DNA of 8,043 bases from Alphaproteobacteria bacterium (GTDB taxonomy: Bacteria; Pseudomonadota; Alphaproteobacteria; Micropepsales; Micropepsaceae), in assembly GCA_947373775.1 (NCBI GenBank), contig CANBZE010000062.1, forward strand, positions 1 to 8,043, written 5' to 3'. The position numbers and the translations under genes are program-made. How positions within the stretch are numbered: the stretch's first letter is position 1; the number at the start of each line of letters is the position of its first letter. The notes beneath the pieces were generated by a model that had not been told where the DNA came from, made no database searches, and saw only the letters and a program-made list of their open reading frames with translations. Positions 1 to 5,962 of the stretch are shown in pieces.

Positions 1-2
1 CG

Positions 3-755
3 GCGGCGCTGATGGCGGGCGATCCGCAAAAAGCCGAAAGCTTTTGCCAGGCCGGCCTGCGCCAGGCGCCGCATGACCAATCGTGCCTGGCCATGCTGGG
101 CACGGCCTGGCGGCTGCAAGGCAACGAGCAGGACGAACATTTGAACGGCTATGACAGCCTGGTCCGCGTCTTTGATTTGGAGCCGCCGGAAGGCTTTTCC
201 AGCATGACGGATTTCAATGCCGAACTGGGCGGCGAATTGGAGCGCCTGCATCCCAAAACCAAAGCCTATCTGGAACAGTCGCTGCATGGCGGCAGCCAGA
301 CCGAAGGTTATCTGTTTGGCGCCGGGCATGTGCTGGTGGAAAAACTGCGCCCCCGCATCGAAGAAGCCCTGTCCGCCTATATCGCCGGCCTTGCACCGGA
401 CGAGCGGCATCCCTTCCTGTCGCGGCGCAAGAACAATTTTCGCTTTGCCGGCGCCTGGTCTTCGCTGATGCGCGAGCAAGGATTCCATGTGAACCATCTG
501 CATCCGCAGGGCTGGGTAAGTTCCTGCTACTACGTCACCGTACCGGAGGTGGCGAAGGACCAGGACACTAGGCAGGGATGGATCAAGTTCGGCGAACCGG
601 AACTGGATGTGGCGCTGAATGACCCCATCCGCCGCGCCGTGCAGCCCGTGCCCGGACGGCTGGTCCTGTTTCCCTCATATATGTGGCACGGGACTATCCC
701 GTTCCGCGAGCCATCTATTCGCACCACGATCGCGTTCGACGCGGTGCCGCTCTAA
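3..755 (+). CDS. TPR / putative 2OG-Fe(II) oxygenase, 5'-truncated by window edge
   Basis: C-terminal part of a tetratricopeptide plus putative 2-oxoglutarate/Fe(II) oxygenase protein (PF13759, TIGR02466-like). The frame is open to the left edge: codons at 3-11 read A-A-L before the first ATG at 12, and the first 40 residues look like the end of a TPR (KAESFCQAGLRQAPHD, LGTAWRLQGN). The true start is therefore probably upstream, and ATG 12 is just an internal Met. Numbering from that Met, the family hallmark QSLHGGSQTEGYLF lies at 90-102. The catalytic-type core follows: HLH 162-164 before GWVSSCYYV, then GRLVLFPSYMWHG at 215-227 with H226, and R237 as candidate 2OG-binding residue. The usual HxD metal pair is not obvious; HLH in its place is my inference. 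Substrate is unknown; the family is often annotated only as putative. It ends with TAA 110 bp before the next gene. Family call fairly sure, activity not. Confidence 0.85.
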   Translation, partial: AALMAGDPQKAESFCQAGLRQAPHDQSCLAMLGTAWRLQGNEQDEHLNGYDSLVRVFDLEPPEGFSSMTDFNAELGGELERLHPKTKAYLEQSLHGGSQTEGYLFGAGHVLVEKLRPRIEEALSAYIAGLAPDERHPFLSRRKNNFRFAGAWSSLMREQGFHVNHLHPQGWVSSCYYVTVPEVAKDQDTRQGWIKFGEPELDVALNDPIRRAVQPVPGRLVLFPSYMWHGTIPFREPSIRTTIAFDAVPL

Positions 756-768
756 GGATGCAGACACC

Positions 769-808
769 CGCCTTTTGCGTTTGCGAAATATGCCCAAGGC
801 GTTGCTTT
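769..808 (+). terminator. Possible weak terminator hairpin
   Basis: A perfect 6-bp inverted repeat, CGCCTT (769-774) and AAGGCG (796-801), lies just after the oxygenase stop codon and is followed by a T-rich stretch (TTGCTTT, 802-808). The 21-nt loop is large and has only partial internal pairing, so this is a weak candidate. It could equally be chance. Confidence 0.2.
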
Positions 809-856
809 GACACACAAGTATCCTCACACTCTGACAAGGCTGGCATCCGGCCGATG

Positions 857-861
857 AGAGG
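857..861 (+). promoter_or_regulatory. Ribosome binding site deciding start at 866
   Basis: AGAGG lies 4 nt before ATG 866. It favours this start over the in-frame ATG at 854 and over the longer reading frame that begins inside the upstream gene. Upstream, a perfect TTGACA occurs at 807-812, but no acceptable -10 element follows at 16-18 nt, so I do not call a promoter there. Confidence 0.5.
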
Positions 862-865
862 CAAG

Positions 866-1423
866 ATGAACGGTAGAAAAGCAGTATTGATATGCGGCAT
901 CGCGATCTCCGCGGCGGTGCCGGTGCAAGCTGACACGCGCGACGATGTGTTGGCCGGCGCCGCCCGCTGCGGCGTGATCCATGACGACCGGATGTGGCTG
1001 GACTGCGTTTATGGCGCCCAGCAGCCGATGCGCGCCAAGCTGGGGCTCACCCCGGCTCCGGAATCGCAGCAGCGCCTGGTGCCTGGTGTGAATGTCGCGC
1101 CGCCGCCCTCGCCGTTACAGCCGCGGGTGGCAACCGCTCCTGCCCGGCCGCGCAAGAAACCCGGCTTCTTCGAAAGCTTCCTGGCCAGCACGCCCGACTC
1201 AGCAGCCATACGCATGACCTCCTACCGCTATGAGAAGGGCGGCTTTATCGTGGAGCTGGAGAATGGCCAGGAATGGCGCCAGGCTGAAATGGTAGGCGGC
1301 ACCTCAAACTGGGACCGCAATGCGTCGACCTATCATGTGCTGATCAGCGATGGCGCTTTCGGCACCCACAAACTGCGCACAACCGACAATCCGCGCACCT
1401 TCCGGGTCGAACGCGTCCGCTAG
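866..1423 (+). CDS. Exported hypothetical protein with Cys-containing N-domain and basic/Pro linker
   Basis: Predicted 185-residue exported protein of unknown function. Residues 1-22 form a Sec-type signal peptide: MNGRKA, a hydrophobic stretch, then V-Q-A before DTRDD. A short segment at 27-50 has the pattern A-A-R-C-x-x-I-x-x-D-x-x-x-L-D-C. This spacing of two Cys (35 and 47) recalls small periplasmic proteins such as the VasI type of T6SS accessory protein, but the rest does not obviously match and no T6SS gene is nearby. Residues 62-97 are a Pro/Ala-rich linker ending in the basic PARPRKK. Residues 115-185 look like a compact beta-rich domain (FIVELENGQEWRQAE, YHVLISDGAFG, FRVERVR). The start at 866 is chosen by the AGAGG site and the signal peptide. 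The stop overlaps that of the convergent gene at 1420-1423. Real gene: high confidence; function: unknown. Confidence 0.8.
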   Translation: MNGRKAVLICGIAISAAVPVQADTRDDVLAGAARCGVIHDDRMWLDCVYGAQQPMRAKLGLTPAPESQQRLVPGVNVAPPPSPLQPRVATAPARPRKKPGFFESFLASTPDSAAIRMTSYRYEKGGFIVELENGQEWRQAEMVGGTSNWDRNASTYHVLISDGAFGTHKLRTTDNPRTFRVERVR

Positions 1424-2742
1424 TTGCGGTCCAAGCCCGGAGATTTTTTATCCGATGGGGTGTCGTCGGTGGCCACCTGTTGCTTGGCCTCCGGTTCAGC
1501 CTTGCGAACTTCCGGCGCAATGATCCGGGTGGCGATGGCGTGCAGGAAGCGCTTGCGCTCGGTCATCGCCTTGTCACCGCCCGGATAGGGCGGCTGGTTC
1601 ACGGCCAGCGCGGTTGGGGGATCAACGACAAAAGCGGGGCGGGCCGTAAACTGGAAGGCCGCGGATATCGTGTTGTTGCGGCCCGTCCTGGGGTCAGGCA
1701 GGGCGTCGGCATTGCGCTTGAGCGCGTAGTACATCGCGATCTGGTTCTGGTGATAATAGGTTTCCCGCGTCGCGCCGCCCGACGGCATGTTGAACGTGTC
1801 GCGGGCATAAACCTCGCGCCAGTCCCGGTAGCCACCCAGCAGGCCGGACAGGCCGCCATCCGTCTTCAGGACCAGGCGCACCCGTCCTTTCTGGAACAGA
1901 ACCTCGCCGCGATTGGTTTCGCCCCAGGAAAAAGCCGGCAGACGCAGATCAGCCTGACCGGTTTCCAGCACGCCGTCGCGAATCCGAGCCTTGAGCCGAG
2001 TATACTGTTCGCTCCTTGCCATCCGGAACGAAACATCCCGGATCAGATTGCCAGCCGCATCCTTGACGACATGGTCTGGTGAGTAACCCACCTCGAACAT
2101 CACATTGTCGTCATTCATGGGATCGCCGCTACCCGACAGGCGGATGACCATGGTATAAAGCCCGTCCAGCATCTTGTCGTTTGCGCGCTGGCTGAGATAA
2201 GCGTGATACGGCATGCCGCGATAGGACATGATGCAGCCCCAGGCGCGGTAAAACGCATTGTCTATTCCGCGCTCACCGGACGGACTGGTGAATCCGCCAG
2301 TCTTGACGTTGCCGTCCAGGTTGAAACCCTCGGCGACCCGGCCCGTCACCTGCTGCATGCCCGGATCGGGCGCGGTGAAGGGATTGATGTAGGAATCGAT
2401 GTCGCGCCGGAAGCCACGATGCTGCATGGCCGGCGAGATGACTTTCTCGCCTTCGCCGCCGGCCGATACGGGCAAGGTCAGCTTTTCAACTTCTTCGTTC
2501 GTTCGCCAGCTGGTCTTGAGGACCGCCTTGTAGTCCAGGATGGGAATGGTCCCCCCGGGACAGTCCGAGCCCGGCTTTTCGGAACCATCCCGCCCGCCAT
2601 AGCGAAAAGCAGGCTCGTAATTGTCCACCACAAAGCCCCGTACCCATGGCGCTGCGACGACCGGGCAGATGGTCATGGCCAGCAGAAGCGCGGCCAGGGC
2701 GGATGGTTTCAACGGGATCAATTCCAAGCGAATGTCCTTCAC
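1420..2742 (-). CDS. Uncharacterised exported protein divergent from the PSD/DUF1552 operon
   Basis: A 440-residue protein I do not recognise. Residues 1-31 form a signal peptide (LKPSALAALLLAMTICPVV, then A-A before PWVRG), so it is probably periplasmic or outer-envelope. The mature part has two Cys only (61 in SDCPGG, 170 in AWGCIMSYRG), possibly a disulfide. It is rich in Tyr, Trp, Gly and Asp, with apparent beta segments: LYTMVIRLSGSGDP at 195-208, VRLVLKTDGGLSGLLGGYRD at 288-307, and a C-terminal NNTISAAFQFTARPAFVVDP near 356-375. The last 40 residues are charged and low in complexity. The longest start at 2742 is GTG without a clear ribosome site. A TTG at 2727 (five codons in) has AAGGA 7 nt upstream and removes only MKDIR, so it may be the true start. 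An in-frame TGA at 2757-2755 bounds the frame. Divergent position suggests a shared pathway with the PSD/DUF1552 operon; that is inference. Confidence 0.8.
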   Translation of the reverse strand: MKDIRLELIPLKPSALAALLLAMTICPVVAAPWVRGFVVDNYEPAFRYGGRDGSEKPGSDCPGGTIPILDYKAVLKTSWRTNEEVEKLTLPVSAGGEGEKVISPAMQHRGFRRDIDSYINPFTAPDPGMQQVTGRVAEGFNLDGNVKTGGFTSPSGERGIDNAFYRAWGCIMSYRGMPYHAYLSQRANDKMLDGLYTMVIRLSGSGDPMNDDNVMFEVGYSPDHVVKDAAGNLIRDVSFRMARSEQYTRLKARIRDGVLETGQADLRLPAFSWGETNRGEVLFQKGRVRLVLKTDGGLSGLLGGYRDWREVYARDTFNMPSGGATRETYYHQNQIAMYYALKRNADALPDPRTGRNNTISAAFQFTARPAFVVDPPTALAVNQPPYPGGDKAMTERKRFLHAIATRIIAPEVRKAEPEAKQQVATDDTPSDKKSPGLDRN

Positions 2743-2753
2743 GCGATACCGGC

Positions 2754-2759
2754 ATCATA
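2754..2759 (-). promoter_or_regulatory. Candidate -10 element for the minus-strand exported protein gene
   Basis: On the minus strand these bases read TATGAT, five of six matches to a sigma70-type -10. A -35 at 17 nt (2777-2782, AATACA) is poor. Transcription would start near 2747. That leaves about 5 nt before the GTG at 2742 but about 20 nt plus an AAGGA site before the TTG at 2727, which mildly favours the shorter protein. Confidence 0.2.
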
Positions 2760-2829
2760 TCGCATCCCGCTGTGCCTGTATTCCTTGCGGATTTGCTGCG
2801 GCGCACAAACAGCGCCCAACTGGATCGCG

Positions 2830-2858
2830 TTGGTCAGGCGCTGGCATTGGCCTATATT
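2830..2858 (+). promoter_or_regulatory. Candidate sigma70-type promoter for the PSD/DUF1552 operon
   Basis: TTGGTC (2830-2835) and TATATT (2853-2858) are separated by exactly 17 nt. They lie in the 147-bp divergent gap, about 31 nt before ATG 2890, so a start near 2865 would give a short leader. The match is reasonable but judged only by eye; no operator palindrome was seen in the gap. Confidence 0.35.
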
Positions 2859-2889
2859 CGACTTCTTCCTGGCGCTACTTATTCAACGG

Positions 2890-4524
2890 ATGGCTATGCG
2901 ACGAAGCACTAGGACGCTGACCATCTTGACCGGTCTATGCCTTGCCGCGACGGGAGCCTTCGCGGCCAAGCCTTCTTATCTTGCCAGCCTGCGAAGGCTG
3001 AATGAGAGCCAGTATCGCAACTCCATCGCAGACATTTTCGGCCCCGGCATCGTGGTGCAAGGCAAGTTCGAGCCGGATCGCCGGATAGGCGGACTTCTGG
3101 CATCGAGCGGTACAACCCTTTCGATCACCCCGGCAGGTTTTGAGGCCTATGCAAAGATGGCCGACGGCATCGCCCGACAGGTGGTGGATGAGAAAAATCG
3201 CGGCCGGCTGATTGGCTGCACGCCCCAATCGGTCGCCGTGCCCGATCATGCCTGCGCCAGCCAGGTGCTGGACCATTACGGCACCCTCCTGTTCCGCCGC
3301 CCCTTGTCCCCGGAGGAATTGAAAAAACGCGCCGATGCGGCCGACGCCGCGACCCGGCTGTCGGGCAGCTTCTACGCCGGCATCAGGTACAGCCTGACCA
3401 CCCTGCTCTCCGCGCCGGATTTTCTGTTCCGCGTCGAGATGGGGGTGCCCAAGGGCGCCGATTACACGCTGGACGGCTATGGCCGTGCGGCCCGGCTGAG
3501 CTACATGCTTTGGGATTCAACCCCGGATGCGGCGCTACTCGAAGCCGCGCGCTCGGGCCTTCTCGACACCGAGGCTGGCGTGAAGGCCCAGGCCGCGCGC
3601 CTGATGGCCTCGCCCCGGCTGGAAACTGGGATGCGGGCCTTCTTCAGTGATTTCCTGCAGCTCGATACGTTGGGCGCGATCACCAAGGATCCCACCATCT
3701 ATCCCAAATACGGCGATGAAATTTCCGAGTCCGCCCGGGAGGAGACATTGCGCACCGCGATCGATCTGACATTGAAAAAAAACGGCGATTTCCGGGAATT
3801 ATTCACCACGCGGAACACGTTCATCAACCGCTCGCTCGCCTGGGTTTACGATGTGCCCTACAATCTGAACGGCGACTGGATGGCCTATTCGTTTCCCGCG
3901 GATTCGGGGCGAAGCGGCATTCTGACCCAGGTCTCAATGCTGAGCATGTTTTCCCATCCCGGACGCAGCTCCCCCACCAAACGCGGCGTTGCGCTGATGG
4001 ACATCTTCCTGTGCGAGCCCACGCCGGCGCCGCCGGCGAATGTTGATTTCTCCATCGTCAATGACACAAACAATCCCACGCTTCGCACCGTGCGCGACCG
4101 CCTGCTGGCGCATGCCACCACGCCGACCTGCGCCTCTTGCCACACCCATAGCGACCCGATTGGGCTGTCGCTGGAACAGTTCGACAGCATCGGCGAACAT
4201 CGCTTGAAAGAAGGTGGCCGTGACATCGACGCCTCCGCCACCATTGGCGGCAAGCAGTTTTCAGGCGGCGCCGGCCTGGGCCAGTACCTGCACGACAATC
4301 CCAGGGTGGCGGCGTGTTTTGTGCGCAAGCTCTATGCCTATGGCACCGGCGCCGGCAGCGAAGACCTTGACCGCGGCACTGTCCGCCCCTTTGGCGACAC
4401 CTTCGTGGCCGCCGGGTACCGGGTCCAGCCGTTGCTGCAAGCTATCGTCACCAGTCCGCAATTCGTCGCCGCACCGCCGCCTGCCCCCGCCAAGCTTTCT
4501 CTCAACATGCGGCCGGGAGGATGA
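2890..4524 (+). CDS. PSD-type DUF1592/DUF1588 domain protein with a c-type heme motif
   Basis: A 544-residue exported protein of the family first noted in planctomycetes; function unknown. After a signal peptide (2-26, MRRSTRT then a hydrophobic run ending AFA-A) the domains run in the usual order. DUF1587 begins at about 33 (SLRRLNESQYRNSIADIFG). DUF1595 spans about 120-183 (LLFRRPLSPEEL, LLSAPDFLFRVE). DUF1592 spans about 192-323 (YGRAARLSYMLWDSTPD through INRSLAWVYDV). DUF1588 spans about 340-438, with GVALMDIFLCEPTPAPPANV and a heme-binding C414-A-S-C417-H418 followed by DPIGLSLEQFDSIG. DUF1585 covers about 453-527 (RVAACFVRKLYAYGTG to VTSPQF). All pieces are present, but no extra N-terminal cytochrome domain. 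ATG 2890 or ATG 2896 may be used; CGGA at 2887-2890 suits the latter. The frame stays open upstream to 2203, but that part is antisense to the neighbour and lacks a signal sequence. It forms an operon with the DUF1552 gene 2 nt downstream. Electron transfer is plausible from the heme motif, not shown. Confidence 0.9.
   Translation: MAMRRSTRTLTILTGLCLAATGAFAAKPSYLASLRRLNESQYRNSIADIFGPGIVVQGKFEPDRRIGGLLASSGTTLSITPAGFEAYAKMADGIARQVVDEKNRGRLIGCTPQSVAVPDHACASQVLDHYGTLLFRRPLSPEELKKRADAADAATRLSGSFYAGIRYSLTTLLSAPDFLFRVEMGVPKGADYTLDGYGRAARLSYMLWDSTPDAALLEAARSGLLDTEAGVKAQAARLMASPRLETGMRAFFSDFLQLDTLGAITKDPTIYPKYGDEISESAREETLRTAIDLTLKKNGDFRELFTTRNTFINRSLAWVYDVPYNLNGDWMAYSFPADSGRSGILTQVSMLSMFSHPGRSSPTKRGVALMDIFLCEPTPAPPANVDFSIVNDTNNPTLRTVRDRLLAHATTPTCASCHTHSDPIGLSLEQFDSIGEHRLKEGGRDIDASATIGGKQFSGGAGLGQYLHDNPRVAACFVRKLYAYGTGAGSEDLDRGTVRPFGDTFVAAGYRVQPLLQAIVTSPQFVAAPPPAPAKLSLNMRPGG
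4515..4520 (+). promoter_or_regulatory. Strong ribosome binding site deciding the DUF1552 start
   Basis: GGGAGG sits 6 nt before ATG 4527. The ATG at 4521 directly abuts this site with no spacer, so it cannot be served by it. The site lies inside the end of the upstream PSD gene, consistent with translational coupling. Confidence 0.6.
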
Positions 4525-4526
4525 TC

Positions 4527-5861
4527 ATGCGCCCGACACGCCGGTTCCTCTTGCGCGGAATGTTCCAGAGCTCGATCGCGGTCATGGCGCTGCCATTTCT
4601 GGACTGCTTTTTGGACAGCAGGGGAGCGGCCCTTGCGGCGACGGGACAGCCTGTTCCCACGCGTTTTGGCACCTTCTTCTGGGGTTGCGGACTAACCAGG
4701 GCGCTGTATCTGCCGCAATCCACCGGTCTCAATTATGACGATACGCCGCAATTGGCGTCGCTGAAGCCCTACAAGAACAAGCTCAACCTGCTTAGTGGCT
4801 TTCGCGCCTATGTCGACGACAAGCCCAATATCCAGCATTGGACGGGCAACGCCGCGATCACCACGGGGATCGCGCCCGCCAACGATACCCAGTTCGACGC
4901 CCAGACCATCGACCAGACGATTGCCACCGCCATCGGTCACGGGGCGCGTTTTCGCTCCATCGAGGTGGCCTGTTCTGGCAACAAGCGCGAGAGCTATTCC
5001 AGCCTTGGCGGCAGCAATATCAATCCGCCGGAAACCTCTCCGCTGGGACTTTACAATCGCCTGTTCGGCGCCGGCTTCCAGGACCCGTCCAAGGGCGACT
5101 GGAAGCCCAACCCCGAGGTGATGCTGCAGAAGAGCGTGCTGTCCGTCGTTGCTGATGACCGCAAGCTGCTGGAAAGGAACGTCGGCGCCGCGGATCGCGC
5201 ACGGCTGGACCAGTATTTCACCTCCGTGCGGGAACTGGAGCACACACTGGACGCTGAATTACAGCGGCCGCAGATCAACGCTCAGGTCACCGTTCCACGC
5301 GAACCGGGCGAGATGCCGATGAACAAGTCGGTCCCCAATCTGCGAAAGGTTACGCCGGTGCTGGCCCAGCTGCTGGCGATCGGGCTCGCGACCGACCAGT
5401 CGCGGGTATTCAACATGGCTTTTTCGGAACCGGCATCGACCATTTACATGCCGGGCGATTCACGTCCTTTCCACCAGTCCACCCACGAGGAGCCGGTGGA
5501 TGAAACCATCGGCTACCAGCCCATCACCTCGAAGTTCAGCGCCTACAGCATGGAGGGTTTCGCCGAGCTGCTGGCGGCCCTGGACGGTATCAAGGAAGGC
5601 GATGGGACGTTGCTGGACCACTGCCTGGTGCTTGCCTACACGGACACCAGCAATGCCAAGCTCCACGCGGTAGATGGCATTCCCATGCTGCTGGCGGGTT
5701 CAGCGAGCGGTCGGATGAAAACGGGCATCCATTACGCAGGGGCCAGCACGACCGTGTCGCGAGTAGGCCTGACGATTCAGCAGGCCATGGGCCTGTCGGT
5801 GGACCGGTGGGGTGCGGATTCCAACATGACCAATAAGCCGATTTCCGAATTAATCGCCTAG
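4527..5861 (+). CDS. DUF1552 (HXXSHH-family) protein, Tat-like signal, atypical signature motif
   Basis: A 444-residue DUF1552 protein (PF07586), biochemical function unknown. The N-terminus is a Tat-like signal: T-R-R-F-L-L-R-G at 4-11, then a hydrophobic stretch (SSIAVMALPFLDCF). Family landmarks visible are RFGTFFWGCGL near 46-56, NLLSGF 87-92, a conserved-looking H104, FRSIEVA near 142-148, YNRLFGAG 176-183, and DRARLDQYFTSVRELE at 223-238. A C-terminal part LLDHCLVLAYTD with GIPMLLAGSASGRMKTG at 384-400 follows. Where the family carries H-x-x-S-H-H, this protein has H316-Q-S-T-H320-E321, so Ser becomes Thr and the last His becomes Glu. ATG 4527 is chosen over 4521 because of GGGAGG spacing. 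It lies 2 nt after the PSD stop, so co-translation is likely, and the pair matches a gene order seen often for these families. The C-terminus recalls DUF1501 / alkaline-phosphatase-like proteins, which is only an impression. Confidence 0.88.
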   Translation: MRPTRRFLLRGMFQSSIAVMALPFLDCFLDSRGAALAATGQPVPTRFGTFFWGCGLTRALYLPQSTGLNYDDTPQLASLKPYKNKLNLLSGFRAYVDDKPNIQHWTGNAAITTGIAPANDTQFDAQTIDQTIATAIGHGARFRSIEVACSGNKRESYSSLGGSNINPPETSPLGLYNRLFGAGFQDPSKGDWKPNPEVMLQKSVLSVVADDRKLLERNVGAADRARLDQYFTSVRELEHTLDAELQRPQINAQVTVPREPGEMPMNKSVPNLRKVTPVLAQLLAIGLATDQSRVFNMAFSEPASTIYMPGDSRPFHQSTHEEPVDETIGYQPITSKFSAYSMEGFAELLAALDGIKEGDGTLLDHCLVLAYTDTSNAKLHAVDGIPMLLAGSASGRMKTGIHYAGASTTVSRVGLTIQQAMGLSVDRWGADSNMTNKPISELIA

Positions 5862-5962
5862 TGCATGGGTGCGACCTTGTCGTCAAATGCACCAACACAA
5901 AGACCAACAAAAGCGACTGCCGCGCACCGGAAGTGAGCCCTTTTTCGCGGTGTCTGCAGGCC
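5862..5962. other. Convergent intergenic gap with two imperfect inverted repeats
   Basis: This 101-bp gap separates the stop codons of the two tail-to-tail DUF1552 genes. GTGCAT (5861-5866) and ATGCAC (5887-5892) form a 6-bp inverted repeat around an inner CGAC-CTT-GTCG hairpin (5872-5882). CCGCG (5920-5924) pairs with CGCGG (5946-5950) around a 21-nt loop that contains a T-run. Neither has the stem-then-T-tract layout of a classical intrinsic terminator on either strand. They may act as weak bidirectional terminators, or termination may depend on Rho. Confidence 0.3.

Noticed and set aside
807..835. Perfect TTGACA as a promoter for the small exported protein
   Set aside because: At 16-18 nt spacing the downstream hexamers (CTCTGA, TCTGAC, CTGACA) bear no resemblance to TATAAT.
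683..865. N-terminal extension of the small exported protein back into the oxygenase gene
   Set aside because: It overlaps a well-supported gene and would bury the signal peptide at internal residues; ATG 866 has its own ribosome site.
1440..1450. T-run (TTTTTT) near the end of the minus-strand gene as a terminator
   Set aside because: It encodes Lys codons of the C-terminal DKK segment and no hairpin is adjacent in the right orientation.
1480..2082. 200-residue + strand open frame inside the minus-strand exported protein gene
   Set aside because: Arg/Gly/Val-rich shadow translation with no domain, signal peptide or plausible ribosome site; the opposite strand has a coherent protein.
2203..2889. 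Long in-frame upstream extension of the PSD protein reading frame (about 229 residues)
   Set aside because: Most of it is antisense to the 1420-2742 gene, its translation is low-quality sequence, and the signal peptide with domain start lies at 2890-2970. It is a by-product of high GC.
4692..5243. 183-residue minus-strand open frame inside the left DUF1552 gene
   Set aside because: Antisense shadow of a clear family member with conserved motifs on the + strand.
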